A stretch of 64,000 nt of DNA from Rhodospirillales bacterium. GTDB lineage: Bacteria > Pseudomonadota > Alphaproteobacteria > Rhodospirillales > Shumkoniaceae. How positions within the stretch are numbered: position 1 is the stretch's first letter; each line of letters begins with the position of its first letter. Below are positions 20,014 through 28,967 of this stretch, piece after piece. The stretch spans positions 124,001-188,000 of the forward strand of contig JAHDSF010000006.1 of the NCBI GenBank assembly GCA_018432935.1, in the 5' to 3' direction. The position numbers were made by a program, and so were the translations under genes. The notes beneath the pieces are model-generated. The model did not search any database. It was not told the origin of the DNA and saw only the letters and a list, made by a program, of their open reading frames with translations.

Positions 20014-21158
20014 AGCAGGATGCGCGGCTTCAGCTGGAACCATTCGCGCAGCGCCCATTCCTCAATGCCGCGCTCGTCGCTTTCCGCATGGCGGCGGGCC
20101 TGGGCGACGACGCCGGGCAGGATCTCGGCGACGAACCCGGGGTCGCCGAGGATGCGCTCGCTGTCGTCGCCGAAGCTGGCGCGGAAGCCGGACAGCAGAG
20201 GCTCGCGGATGCTCGGCCGCAGGTCCTCGAGCGGGTCTGCCGCGGCGGGCACCGGCGCCTCGGGCGTCGCTGTGAAGGCCTGTGGTTCCGCGACCGGGTC
20301 CGGTGCTGCGCCGGGCTCCGGCGGGGCGGCAGGCTCGGGCGTGGCCGCCGGTTCCGCTGGCATGCCGGATGCCGGCGCGCTCTCCGGCTCGGCGGCCATT
20401 GGCCCGGGCATCGCCGGCTCGTCGACGATCTCGCCCTCGATCCGGCCATCCGCCGTTCCCGAGGAAAACGTTGTCGCGGCAGCGGCCGGCACAGGATCCT
20501 CCGCCGCGGCCGGCGCCTCCTCCGCGGCCGGGGGTGCCCCGGGCGCCGTCGTCTCGCTGGCGAACAGAAGTCCGAGATCGCTGTCGACCGTCGCCTTGAG
20601 GCGGGCGAGGTCGACCGGGTTGAGGCTGGCGACGGTGATCACGGAATCGGGCGTCCGCAGGGTGAGGACGGCGTCGCCGAGGACCCGGAAGTGCTCCACC
20701 GTCATCGAGTCGCGATAGAGCTCGAGGAGAGGGAGTTGCCAGTCGAAGGCGAGGATCCGCTTGACCTCGTCGGGAACCAGGGTGCCCGGCCGCACGGCGC
20801 CCTGCCAGGCATGGCCGGCGGCTGCAAACACGCGCTTGGCGCAGGTGAAGACGAGCAGACGCTCCACCTGGGCCAGGGTGATGCCGCACACCAGCTCGGC
20901 GCGGTCGTGCCCGACCGGCTCGCCCCTGGCGTCGACCGCGATGTCGCGCGCAATCTCGCGGTGCTCCTTGTAGAGGCGGATGACGTCGTACAGGGCCTGT
21001 GGCGTCCCGAGCAGGTCGCCGTACGAGATCTCGCGGGCCAGGAGCCCGGCCTCGTGCATGCGGCGCAGCACGAGCTTGAGCGCGCTGATGACCATCGCCT
21101 TGGTGTCGGGCGGGAACTCGACCAGCGCCGGGATCTCGAACCCGGGACGTTCGCTCAT
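19986..21158 (-). CDS. Hypothetical protein with long Pro/Ala/Glu linker
   Basis: The 390-residue protein has three parts. Residues 1 to about 200 form a mixed alpha/beta region (ALKLVLRRMHEAGLLAREIS, DDIAV-like strands, LLVFTCAKRVFAAAG). Residues of about 200-315 are a low-complexity Pro/Ala/Glu linker, probably disordered. The last 75 residues form a conserved-looking helical C-terminus (LRPSIREPLLSGFRASFGDDSERILGDPGF) ending near WFQLKPRILLWMRV. There is no signal peptide. Its stop overlaps the start of the NadQ-like gene, so the two are probably co-transcribed. No family recognised. Confidence 0.6.
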   Translation of the reverse strand: MSERPGFEIPALVEFPPDTKAMVISALKLVLRRMHEAGLLAREISYGDLLGTPQALYDVIRLYKEHREIARDIAVDARGEPVGHDRAELVCGITLAQVERLLVFTCAKRVFAAAGHAWQGAVRPGTLVPDEVKRILAFDWQLPLLELYRDSMTVEHFRVLGDAVLTLRTPDSVITVASLNPVDLARLKATVDSDLGLLFASETTAPGAPPAAEEAPAAAEDPVPAAAATTFSSGTADGRIEGEIVDEPAMPGPMAAEPESAPASGMPAEPAATPEPAAPPEPGAAPDPVAEPQAFTATPEAPVPAAADPLEDLRPSIREPLLSGFRASFGDDSERILGDPGFVAEILPGVVAQARRHAESDERGIEEWALREWFQLKPRILLWMRVRTGR

Positions 21159-21249
21159 GGCGTGCGGCTCTCCTGGTGGAACACGCCGCCCACTTTAAGC
21201 ACGCTCCGTGCGGGATGCCAGCCTCGCGCGGCCCTTCCAGCCATCGCCG

Positions 21250-22794
21250 TCATTCCCGCCGCACGGTGCGTGAGGAGGGGAACGTGACCTTGACCATCGT
21301 TCCCTTGCCGGGCTCGCTTTGCAACGACAAGATTGCCCCGTGCAGTTCGGCCAGCCGCCGGCTTAGCGGCAGGCCAAGACCGGCCCCCTGATGCCGCCGC
21401 GTCAGATGGTCGTCGACCTGTCCGAACATCGACATCACCACCTCCAGGTCCTTGGCGGCAATGCCGATCCCGGTGTCGGCGACCGCGAACGACAGGCGGT
21501 CGTCGGCGTCGATGGCCGCCGACATCCGGATCCGGCCGCCCGACGGCGTGAACTTGCGGGCGTTCGACAGCAGGTTGAGCACGATCTGGCGCAGCCTCCG
21601 CTCGTCCCCCCGCAGGGCGGGCAGGGTGCCGGGTACGTCGATTTCGAGGTCCAGGCAGGCGTTCCGCGTCTTGTCCGAGGTCATGCGCGCGCAGGCCCGC
21701 AGCAGGCGGCCGACGTCGACGTCCGACTCGTTGAGTTGGAAGGCCTGGATCTCGACCCGCGAGATGTCGAGCAGGTCGTTGATCAGCTCCAGCAGGTGCC
21801 GCCCGGCGTCGTTCACGTCCCTCACGTACTCGAGGTACTTGGGCGAGCCGAGCGGCCCCAGCACCTGCCGGTTCAGCAGGTCGGTGAAGCCGATGATCGA
21901 GTTCAGGGGCGTGCGAAGCTCATGGCTCATGTTGGCGAGGAACACCGTCTTGGCGCGGTTCGCCTGTTCCGCCAGCTCCTTGGCGGCGAACACCTCGGCC
22001 TCGATCCGCCTGCGCTCGGCGATCTCCTGCTCGAGCTCGCGGGTGCGCGCCCGCACCCTCTCCTCGAGCTGTTCGTTTGCCTGCTGCAGGGCCCGTTCGG
22101 CGCTCTGGCGCTCGGCGATCTCCTGGCGCAGCGCCCGGGTCCGCTCGGTGATGACCGCTTCCATCTCCTCCATCGCGGTCCGGCGCGCTTCGTCGGCCAG
22201 TTTGGCGGCGGTGATGTCGCGCGCCACGACCACGGCATGGGGTTGCTCTTGCAGGGTCAGCGGGCGGACCGAGACCAGGGCGAACAGCGTCCTGCCGTCC
22301 CTGCCGCGCAGCCGAACCTCCGCCTCGCCATCGCTGTTGCGGGCCACCAGGTCGAGGACAGCGCCGCGTTCCGCCTCACCTTCCCACAGCTCGAGTTCGT
22401 CGAGGGTCCTGCCCAGCGCATCCGCCCGCACGTGTCCGAGCATGGCGGTGAACTCGTCGTTGACCGTGGTGAGGCGCAGCTCGGGGACCTTGACGACGGC
22501 GGCCATATGGGGAATGGACTGGAAGACGAGCCGGGACAGCGCGGCGCTGTCCTCCGCCTGCAGGGCGGCCTTGGAGATGGTGGCGCCGTAGCCGCGCACG
22601 AGCAGGTAGACCAGTCCAGCAGTGATCAGAACGAACAGCCATCCCTTGGCGGTCTGGACCCGCAGCTCGGTCTCCGGGTCGGCAACGAGAATATGGGTAA
22701 GCTGATCGGAGAACAGGATCCAGAGCACGCCAAAGGCCGCATACACGAGAGCGACGGCAATCGGGCCAGCGACGACTCGCTTCCTGAACGGCAC
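21250..22794 (-). CDS. Membrane PAS sensor histidine kinase
   Basis: The 514-residue kinase has two N-terminal membrane helices (about residues 10-28 and 51-67) with a short periplasmic loop, and a PAS domain at about 85-195. A long coiled coil spans about 200-280, and a HisKA domain with phospho-acceptor His291 lies in FLANMSHELRTPLNSIIGF. The HATPase domain has the N box LNLLSNARKFTPSG, G1 DTGIGI and G2 GAGLGLPLS. A GTG start is decided by GGGAGGAG upstream. No response-regulator gene is adjacent, so its partner is elsewhere. It is divergent from the ppiC-type gene. Confidence 0.9.
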   Translation of the reverse strand: MPFRKRVVAGPIAVALVYAAFGVLWILFSDQLTHILVADPETELRVQTAKGWLFVLITAGLVYLLVRGYGATISKAALQAEDSAALSRLVFQSIPHMAAVVKVPELRLTTVNDEFTAMLGHVRADALGRTLDELELWEGEAERGAVLDLVARNSDGEAEVRLRGRDGRTLFALVSVRPLTLQEQPHAVVVARDITAAKLADEARRTAMEEMEAVITERTRALRQEIAERQSAERALQQANEQLEERVRARTRELEQEIAERRRIEAEVFAAKELAEQANRAKTVFLANMSHELRTPLNSIIGFTDLLNRQVLGPLGSPKYLEYVRDVNDAGRHLLELINDLLDISRVEIQAFQLNESDVDVGRLLRACARMTSDKTRNACLDLEIDVPGTLPALRGDERRLRQIVLNLLSNARKFTPSGGRIRMSAAIDADDRLSFAVADTGIGIAAKDLEVVMSMFGQVDDHLTRRHQGAGLGLPLSRRLAELHGAILSLQSEPGKGTMVKVTFPSSRTVRRE

Positions 22795-22969
22795 TGCTCC
22801 TCCCGGTTCAGCGGCTCTTGCCTTGGCGGCGTGTTCTTGTTGCCGCCGGACGCCGACCCAACTATACGAGGATTATACCCGCGGCCGCGGGTGGACGGCC
22901 ACATCTTCCGGGCCAGGCGAAGCGCTGAGATCCCCCGGGCGGCCGTCTCTTGAAGAGGAAGCCAGACAC

Positions 22970-23833
22970 ATGACTTACTCGTTCGCGCGGATGGCCGCGC
23001 TGATGTTCTCCCTGAGCCTGGCGGCTCCGGCACTCGCCCAGGCGCCGACGCAGGCTCCCGCGCAAGCCCCGCAGACGGGCGCGGCGACCGATCCGGTGGT
23101 GGCGAAAGTCGACGGGGCCGAGATCAAGCTCTCGGACGTCGAGGAAGCGCGCACCATGCTGCCCGACCAGTACCGCAGTCTTCCGCTGCCGATGGTGTTC
23201 GATCCGCTGGTCGACGCGCTGATCGACATGAAGCTCTCGGCAACAGCGGCCCGCAAGCAGGGGCTGCTGGAGACGGACGAGGTCAAGCGCAGCCTGAAGC
23301 AGACGGAGGACCGGGTGCTTCAGCAGGCGCTGATGCGCAGGGAGATCGACAAGACTTTGACCGAGGAGAAGGTCAAGGCCCGCTACGACGAGCTGGCGGC
23401 CGGCATGGAGGGGCAGGAGCAGGTCAAGGCCCGGCACATCCTGGTCAAGACCAAGGACGAGGCGGACGCCGTGGTCAAGGACCTCAAGGCCGGCGGCGAC
23501 TTCCAGAAACTGGCGCGCGAACGTTCCCAGGATCCCTCGGCGGGATCGGGCGGCGACCTCGGTTACTTCTCCCGCGAGGAGATGGTGCAGCCGTTTTCCG
23601 AGGCGGCCTTCGCCCTGCAGCCGGGCAGCTATACGGAAACCCCGGTCGAGACCCAGTTCGGCTGGCACGTCATCATGGTCGAGGACAAGCGGGCGGACGC
23701 GGTCGAATCGTTCGAAAGCGTGCGCGACCAGCTGCGCGAGGAGATGACCCGCGAGGTGGTCGCCTCGGCGATGAAGGACCTGCGCGCGCAGGCCGACATC
23801 AAACGCTTCGCCATCGACGGCTCGCCGATGTAA
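22970..23833 (+). CDS. Periplasmic parvulin-type peptidyl-prolyl isomerase (PpiC/PrsA-like)
   Basis: The 287-residue protein has a Sec signal peptide ending in APALAQ and a Gln/Pro/Ala-rich spacer. A SurA-like N-terminal helical region follows (DEVKRSLKQTEDRVLQQALM). The parvulin domain lies at about 150-245, with KARHILVKTKDEADAVVKDL, QDPSAGSGGDLGYFSREEMV and the closing TQFGWHVIMVEDKR. It should help fold exported and outer-membrane proteins in the periplasm. ATG 22970 follows GAAGAGGAA. It precedes argJ, an order that I recall as common in related genomes. Confidence 0.88.
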   Translation: MTYSFARMAALMFSLSLAAPALAQAPTQAPAQAPQTGAATDPVVAKVDGAEIKLSDVEEARTMLPDQYRSLPLPMVFDPLVDALIDMKLSATAARKQGLLETDEVKRSLKQTEDRVLQQALMRREIDKTLTEEKVKARYDELAAGMEGQEQVKARHILVKTKDEADAVVKDLKAGGDFQKLARERSQDPSAGSGGDLGYFSREEMVQPFSEAAFALQPGSYTETPVETQFGWHVIMVEDKRADAVESFESVRDQLREEMTREVVASAMKDLRAQADIKRFAIDGSPM

Positions 23834-23854
23834 AGTCCGCACCGACACGGCTTG

Positions 23855-23893
23855 GCGAAGGCGGCGCAGCCGGTCGGCAGCGCCGCCTTTCGC
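23855..23893. terminator. Stem-loop between the PPIase gene and argJ
   Basis: GCGAAGGCGGCGC pairs with GCGCCGCCTTTCGC across a 12-base loop, with one bulged A. It begins 21 bp after the PPIase stop. There is no T-tract, so it could be a Rho-assisted end, a processing site or an mRNA-stabilising structure rather than a strong terminator. Confidence 0.4.
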
Positions 23894-23909
23894 ATGGAGG
23901 AGGCAAGAC

Positions 23910-25139
23910 ATGGTTGCGAAGTCCCCGTTGGCGCCCGAGCGGTTTCCGGACATGCCGCCGGTGCCCGGCGTCCGCCTGGCCACCGCGGCGTGCGGCGTCC
24001 GCTACAAGGACCGCACGGACGTGCTGGTGGCGGCGTTCGAGCCTGGCACCACGGTCGGGGGCGTTCTCACCCGTTCGCTCTGTCCGTCGGCGCCGGTCGA
24101 CTGGTGCCGTCAGGCGTTGCGGGGCGGTCAGGCACGCGGCCTGGTCGCCAATTCGGGCAACTCCAACGCCTTCACCGGGCGCGCCGGCGCCGAGGCCAAC
24201 GAACGCATGGTCAAGGCGGTGGCGGCGGCGCTGTCCTGCGAGCCCGCCACGGTGTTCGCGGCATCCACCGGCGTCATCGGCGAGTTGCTGCCGGCCGAGC
24301 GGATCACCGCCAGGGCCGACGCCTTGGCGGCCGCGCTCGGTTCGGCAAGCTGGGAGGACGCGGCGGCGGCGATCTCCACCACCGACACCTTCCACAAGGG
24401 TTCCTTCCGGCGCGCGCGCATCGGCGATGCCGAGGTGCTGATCGCCGGCATCGCCAAGGGCTCGGGGATGATCGCTCCCGACATGGCGACCATGTTCGGC
24501 TTCCTGTTCACCGACGCCCGGCTGCCGGCCGCGATCCTGCAGCCGCTCATCGCCGAGGCGGCCGAGCGCTCGTTCAACTGCATCACCGTCGACAGCGACA
24601 CCTCGACCAGCGACACGGTGCTGCTGTTCGCGACCGGCAAGGCGTCCCACCCCACGCCGGCCGCGGCCGACGATCCCCTGCTGGCCGACTTCCGCGCCAA
24701 GCTCGGCGAGGCCGCGCTCGACCTCGCGCTGCAGATCGTCAAGGACGGCGAGGGCGCGAGCAAGTTCGTCACCGTCAGGGTGACCGGGGCCGAGAGTGAC
24801 CGGGCGGCGAAGCGGATCGCCTTTTCGATCGCCAATTCGCCGCTGGTCAAGACGGCGATCGCCGGTCAGGACGCCAACTGGGGCCGCATCGTGATGGCGG
24901 TCGGCAAATCCGGCGAGAAGGCCGACCGCGACCGGCTGTCGATCCGCATCGGCGGCGTTCGCGTCGCCGAGAATGGGGCCGCCGTCACGGGCTACGACGA
25001 GGCCCCGGTGGCCGCCCACATGAAGGGGCGGGAGATCGAGATCGAGGCCGCGGTCGGGATCGGCGGCGGTACTGCGACGGTGTGGACCTGCGACCTGACG
25101 CACGCCTATATCGACATCAACGCCGATTACCGGACCTGA
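23910..25139 (+). CDS. argJ: Bifunctional ornithine acetyltransferase / N-acetylglutamate synthase
   Basis: The 409-residue ArgJ recycles the acetyl group in arginine synthesis. The self-cleavage motif KGSGMIAPDMATM places the nucleophile at Thr194, which becomes the first residue of the beta chain. Other landmarks are SGNSNAFTG near residue 82-90, the TVDSDTSTSDT segment and the C-terminal VWTCDLTHAYIDINADYRT. Length is normal. A GGAGGAGG ribosome site precedes the ATG. The GNAT-Nudix gene starts 11 bp after its stop. Confidence 0.96.
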   Translation: MVAKSPLAPERFPDMPPVPGVRLATAACGVRYKDRTDVLVAAFEPGTTVGGVLTRSLCPSAPVDWCRQALRGGQARGLVANSGNSNAFTGRAGAEANERMVKAVAAALSCEPATVFAASTGVIGELLPAERITARADALAAALGSASWEDAAAAISTTDTFHKGSFRRARIGDAEVLIAGIAKGSGMIAPDMATMFGFLFTDARLPAAILQPLIAEAAERSFNCITVDSDTSTSDTVLLFATGKASHPTPAAADDPLLADFRAKLGEAALDLALQIVKDGEGASKFVTVRVTGAESDRAAKRIAFSIANSPLVKTAIAGQDANWGRIVMAVGKSGEKADRDRLSIRIGGVRVAENGAAVTGYDEAPVAAHMKGREIEIEAAVGIGGGTATVWTCDLTHAYIDINADYRT

Positions 25140-25150
25140 ACCGCACCGCC

Positions 25151-26131
25151 ATGACCGCCAGGTTCGCCTGCTCGGATGCGGTGACCATCCCGGTTCATTC
25201 CAGCCGCCTTGTCCTGAGGCCGGTCGAGAGCGGGGACGCCGAGGGAGTGCTGCGGCTGGCCGGCGACGCCGAGGTCGCGAACCGGACCCTCAGCATCCCG
25301 CATCCGATGGCGAGCGCCGATGCGGCCGAGTTCATCGCCGGCTGCCGGATCAGGATGGCGGGAGGACGCGCTCTGGTCCTCGCCGTCGTCGAGAAGCGGA
25401 CCTCCGCCCTGATCGGGATGATCGGCGTCGAGTGGAAGGAGGACCGCAGCCGCGCCGAGGTCGGCTACTGGCTCGGCCGCGATCACTGGGGCCAGGGACT
25501 GATGTCGGAAGCCTTGGCAAGCCTGCTGCCGCTGCTGTTCGAGGGCTTGCGTCTGGACGTCGTCGAGGCCAGCGCCTTCGACGACAACCCGGCGTCGCAG
25601 CGGGTGCTCGAAAAATGCGGCTTCGCCCGCCTTGGCCGGCGTGTCCAGGAGGCTCCGGTGCGCGGCCGCCTGGTGGCGTTGGATGATTTCGCGCTGTCGC
25701 GCGACGACTGGCGGGAACGATGCCACCGGCCCCGGCCGATGGTGCTGGTCGCCGCGGTGGCGCTGATTGACGACGAGGGCCGCATCCTGATGGCGCGGCG
25801 GCCCCCCGGCAAGCCGATGGCGGGCTTGTGGGAGTTTCCTGGCGGCAAGGTCAAGGACGGCGAGACCCCCGAGGCGGCGCTGGTCCGCGAGCTGAAGGAA
25901 GAGCTCGATATCGAGGTCGCCCCTACGTGCCTGTCGCCGCTGACCTTCGCCTCCCATGCCTACGACAGCTTCCACCTGCTGATGCCGCTGTTTGCCTGTC
26001 GCGTCTGGTCGGGTCAGCCGCGGCCGGTCGAGGGGCAGGAGATCCGTTGGGTGCGGCCAAGCCGGCTGGGCGATCTGCCGATGCCCGCCGCCGACGTGCC
26101 GCTGGTCCCCCTGGTGCAGGACCTCGTGTGA
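25151..26131 (+). CDS. Fused GNAT acetyltransferase - MutT-type Nudix hydrolase
   Basis: The 326-residue protein joins two enzymes. Residues of about 15-190 form a GNAT domain of the RimJ/RimL kind (RLVLRPVESGDAEGVLRLA, GYWLGRDHWGQGLMSEAL, DDNPASQRVLEKCGF). Residues of about 195-325 form a Nudix domain with the box GKVKDGETPEAALVRELKEE followed by LDI, in which Asp replaces the usual Gly. MutT relatives remove 8-oxo-dGTP. From memory, this fusion next to argJ recurs in Rhodospirillales. A cytoplasmic role in nucleotide-pool cleaning plus an unknown acetylation is inferred. Confidence 0.88.
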   Translation: MTARFACSDAVTIPVHSSRLVLRPVESGDAEGVLRLAGDAEVANRTLSIPHPMASADAAEFIAGCRIRMAGGRALVLAVVEKRTSALIGMIGVEWKEDRSRAEVGYWLGRDHWGQGLMSEALASLLPLLFEGLRLDVVEASAFDDNPASQRVLEKCGFARLGRRVQEAPVRGRLVALDDFALSRDDWRERCHRPRPMVLVAAVALIDDEGRILMARRPPGKPMAGLWEFPGGKVKDGETPEAALVRELKEELDIEVAPTCLSPLTFASHAYDSFHLLMPLFACRVWSGQPRPVEGQEIRWVRPSRLGDLPMPAADVPLVPLVQDLV

Positions 26132-26144
26132 GGAGAAGACCGTC

Positions 26145-26903
26145 ATGAACGCAAGCGCGGCGCCGACCGCCATCGTCCTTGTCATCGGCAACGAGATCCT
26201 GTCGGGGCGCACCCGCGACACCAATCTCCAGTACCTGGGTGAGAAGCTGAACGAGGTCGGCATCCGGCTTGCCGAGGCCCGGGTCATTCCCGACGTCGAG
26301 GACGTGATCGTCGCCACCCTCAACGAGGTCCGCAACCGCTTCGACTACGTGTTCACGACCGGCGGCATCGGCCCCACCCACGACGACATCACCGCTGCCG
26401 CGATCGCCCGCGCCTTCGGGGTGCCGCTGCGGCGCGACCCCGATGCGGTGGAGCGGCTGCGCCGCCACTACGCCAGGCCCGAGGACCTGACCGAGGCGCG
26501 CCTCAAGATGGCCGAGGTGCCGGAGGGCGCCGCCCTGATCGACAACCCGGTCAGCGCCGCGCCCGGCTTCCGGATCGGCAACGTCCACGTGATGGCCGGG
26601 GTGCCGAAGATCATGCAGGGGATGTTCGACGGCATCCGCCACACCCTGCGCGGCGGTCCGCCGATGCGGTCGCGCACGGTGGTCGCCTTCCTGCCCGAGG
26701 GCGAGCTGGCGGCGCCGCTGGCGGTCGTGCAGCGAGACCACCCGCAGGTCGAGATCGGCAGCTATCCCTTCTTCCGGCTCGGCCGCGGGGGCGCCAGCCT
26801 GGTCTGCCGCGGCTACGACGAGGCTGCCGTCGAGGCCGCCGCCGAGGCCGTGAGGGAGATGGTCCGCAGCCTGGGCAGCATACCCGAGGATCCGGCGGCG
26901 TAG
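26145..26903 (+). CDS. Molybdopterin-binding (MoCF/CinA N-terminal) domain protein
   Basis: The 252-residue cytoplasmic protein has the MoCF fold of CinA and MoeA/MogA proteins: VIGNEILSGRTRDTN at residues 13-27, TGGIGPTHDDIT near 73-84, GFRIGNVHVMAGVPKIMQGM near 141-160. It lacks the C-terminal amidase domain of full CinA. Related stand-alone proteins may hydrolyse nucleotide or FAD-type substrates, and the role is not settled. GAGGAGAAG precedes ATG 26145, and it lies 13 bp after the GNAT-Nudix gene, so it ends the argJ operon. Confidence 0.82.
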   Translation: MNASAAPTAIVLVIGNEILSGRTRDTNLQYLGEKLNEVGIRLAEARVIPDVEDVIVATLNEVRNRFDYVFTTGGIGPTHDDITAAAIARAFGVPLRRDPDAVERLRRHYARPEDLTEARLKMAEVPEGAALIDNPVSAAPGFRIGNVHVMAGVPKIMQGMFDGIRHTLRGGPPMRSRTVVAFLPEGELAAPLAVVQRDHPQVEIGSYPFFRLGRGGASLVCRGYDEAAVEAAAEAVREMVRSLGSIPEDPAA

Positions 26904-26974
26904 CGCTCGAGCGCCGATCCCCGGGCTGCCCCGGGCAGGGATACCCCTTCTTTTCCCGTGGCTATCGACGGCGC

Positions 26975-26988
26975 TTGACCGCGGTCAA
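26975..26988. promoter_or_regulatory. FNR/NNR-type box upstream of narK
   Basis: TTGACCGCGGTCAA is a perfect TTGAC-N4-GTCAA palindrome, the form bound by FNR, FixK and NNR/Dnr proteins. It lies 82 bp before the narK start, suitable for activation at about -40 of a promoter. Control by oxygen limitation or nitric oxide is inferred. Confidence 0.6.
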
Positions 26989-27070
26989 GGCGCGTGCCTG
27001 CGGGCTCGCGCACAGTGCAGCCTGATGACGGGCGGGATGCCGCCCGCAAGCAGGACGCGGGAGCCGATTC

Positions 27071-28432
27071 ATGGGACGCCAGGCCAGCTACTACTCGAGC
27101 GCGACGTCGCACCAGATGCTGGGACTCAGCACCTTCGCCTTCACGGTCTGTTTCGCCGTGTGGACGATCTTTTCGATCATCGGGGTCAGGATCAAGCAGG
27201 AGTTGGGCCTCTCGGAGACCGAGTTCGGGATCCTCGTCGCCACCCCGGTGCTGACGGGCTCGCTGAGCCGCATCGTCCTCGGCATCTGGACCGAGCAGCA
27301 TGGCGGCCGGCTGATCTTTCCGCTGCAGATGCTGACCACCGCGGCGGCGACCTGGGCGCTGTCGCAGGCCGGAAGCTTTCCCATGCTGGTGCTGGCGGCC
27401 CTCGGGCTGGGCCTGGCGGGCGGCTCGTTCATCGTCGGCATCGCCTACGTCTCGCGCTGGTATTCGACGCAGGCGCAGGGGAGGGCGCTCGGCATCTTCG
27501 GCGTCGGCAACGTCGGGGCCGCGGTCACCAACTTCGGCGCCCCGTTCCTGGTGGTCTCGTTCGGCTGGCAGACCACGGCTCAGATCTATGCGCTCGTGCT
27601 GGCGGCGGTGGCGGTCGTCTTCTACCTCGCCGCCAAGGACGATCCGGCCCACCGCGAGCGGAAGGAGAAGGGCGCCCGGCCGGTATCGGTCCGTGCCCAG
27701 CTGGAGCCGCTGAAGAACCCGCAGGTCTGGCGCTTCGCCACCTACTACTTCTTCGTCTTCGGCGCCTTCGTCGCGCTTGCCTCGTGGCTGCCGCGCTACT
27801 ACGTCGGCGCCTACGGCCTGCCGCTCGAGGTCGCCGGCATGCTGGCGGCGGCCTACTCGGCTCCCGGTTCCCTGTTCCGCGCCCTCGGCGGCTGGATGTC
27901 GGACAAGTGGGGTGCCCGCTTCGTCATGTACCTGACCTTCCTGGTCTCGCTCGCCTGCCTGTTCGTCCTCAGCTATCCCGCCACCGACTACGTGGTGCGC
28001 GGCATCCGTGGCCCGATCGCCTTCTCGTTCGGGGTCGGGGTGCCCCTGTTCGTCGCCCTTACCGTGGTGCTCGGCTTCGTGATGTCACTGGGCAAGGCGG
28101 CGGTGTACAAGCACATCCCCGTCTACTACCCGCACCACGTCGGCTCGGTCGGCGGCCTGGTGGGCATGATCGGCGGCCTCGGCGGCTTCGTGCTGCCGAT
28201 CGCCTTCGGCGTCCTCAACGACCTGATCGGGGTGTGGACGAGCTGCTTCATGCTGCTGTTCGCGATCGTGCTGGTGAGCACGGTCTGGATGCACGTCGCC
28301 ATCCGCAGGATGGAGCAGCGCAAGTTCCCCGAACTGGCGGGGGAGGTGCAGCTCAGCGATCTGCCGGACGCACCGGTGCCGTTGCAGCAGCCCGCGCTGG
28401 CCCGGCGCCTGGCGGCGGAGGCGGCGGAGTAG
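27071..28432 (+). CDS. narK: NarK-family nitrate/nitrite transporter
   Basis: The 453-residue, twelve-helix MFS carrier has the nitrate signature ALGIFGVGNVGAAVTNFGAP and its second-half counterpart near VGSVGGLVGMIGGLGGFVLP. The conserved arginine region SRIVLGIWTEQHGGR is also present. It should import nitrate or exchange nitrate for nitrite across the inner membrane. No nitrate reductase lies beside it. An FNR-type palindrome 82 bp upstream and a strong terminator downstream make it a single-gene unit. The start is ATG 27071. Confidence 0.88.
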   Translation: MGRQASYYSSATSHQMLGLSTFAFTVCFAVWTIFSIIGVRIKQELGLSETEFGILVATPVLTGSLSRIVLGIWTEQHGGRLIFPLQMLTTAAATWALSQAGSFPMLVLAALGLGLAGGSFIVGIAYVSRWYSTQAQGRALGIFGVGNVGAAVTNFGAPFLVVSFGWQTTAQIYALVLAAVAVVFYLAAKDDPAHRERKEKGARPVSVRAQLEPLKNPQVWRFATYYFFVFGAFVALASWLPRYYVGAYGLPLEVAGMLAAAYSAPGSLFRALGGWMSDKWGARFVMYLTFLVSLACLFVLSYPATDYVVRGIRGPIAFSFGVGVPLFVALTVVLGFVMSLGKAAVYKHIPVYYPHHVGSVGGLVGMIGGLGGFVLPIAFGVLNDLIGVWTSCFMLLFAIVLVSTVWMHVAIRRMEQRKFPELAGEVQLSDLPDAPVPLQQPALARRLAAEAAE

Positions 28433-28461
28433 ATCCTTCTCTATCTCCGAAGGTCCTCGGC

Positions 28462-28492
28462 GAGGCCCCGTGGCGACACGGGGCCTCTTTCT
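28462..28492 (+). terminator. Intrinsic terminator of narK
   Basis: GAGGCCCCGTG (28462-28472) pairs perfectly with CACGGGGCCTC across a GCGA tetraloop, followed by TTTCTT. It begins 29 bp after the narK stop codon. Confidence 0.88.
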
Positions 28493-28571
28493 TGTGCATC
28501 CAAATGCGCCCGATGGCGAAAAAGCGACGGCGCCATCCATGCGGCTAGATGGGCCATGAAGCGTTCCCCAT

Positions 28572-28967
28572 ATGCCTGAGAAAAATAGGCGAAGAATTTC
28601 GAGGCATAGCTGCAGAGGTCTCACGGGATTGCGACAAATGCTGAACCAGTTGCTGAATCGGGTGCGCAATTACTTCTTGCCCGGGCAGGCGAAGGACAAT
28701 CACCGCGAGAATGCGGAGCAGCCTCCGCAGACGGAGAATGCTTCGCGAGCTCCGGCGCGGCAGAAGACGGCCAAGGACGACCTGACAGTCATCAAGGGCA
28801 TCGGAGCTGCGACCCAGCAGCGTCTCTACGGTGCCGGCTTCATGACCTACGAAAAGCTGGCGGGCGCAAGCCCGGCGGAAATAAGGGGGATCTTCGGTCG
28901 CATGCCGCCCGGCGCGAAGCCCGAGCAGTGGATCGAACAGGCACGTGCATTGCTCAAACGGGCGTGA
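28572..28967 (+). CDS. Small helix-hairpin-helix domain protein
   Basis: The product is up to 131 residues. A basic N-terminus and a polar linker (about residues 40-70) lead to a HhH segment DLTVIKGIGAATQQRLYGAG at about 71-90, then TYEKLAGASPAEI and IEQARALL. Such domains bind DNA or serve as docking modules, as in C-terminal extensions of NuoE or L21-like proteins. Neither possible start has a strong ribosome site; ATG 28638 would give a 109-residue form beginning MLNQLLNRVRNYF. It precedes prkA by about 260 bp. The specific function is unknown. Confidence 0.6.
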   Translation: MPEKNRRRISRHSCRGLTGLRQMLNQLLNRVRNYFLPGQAKDNHRENAEQPPQTENASRAPARQKTAKDDLTVIKGIGAATQQRLYGAGFMTYEKLAGASPAEIRGIFGRMPPGAKPEQWIEQARALLKRA

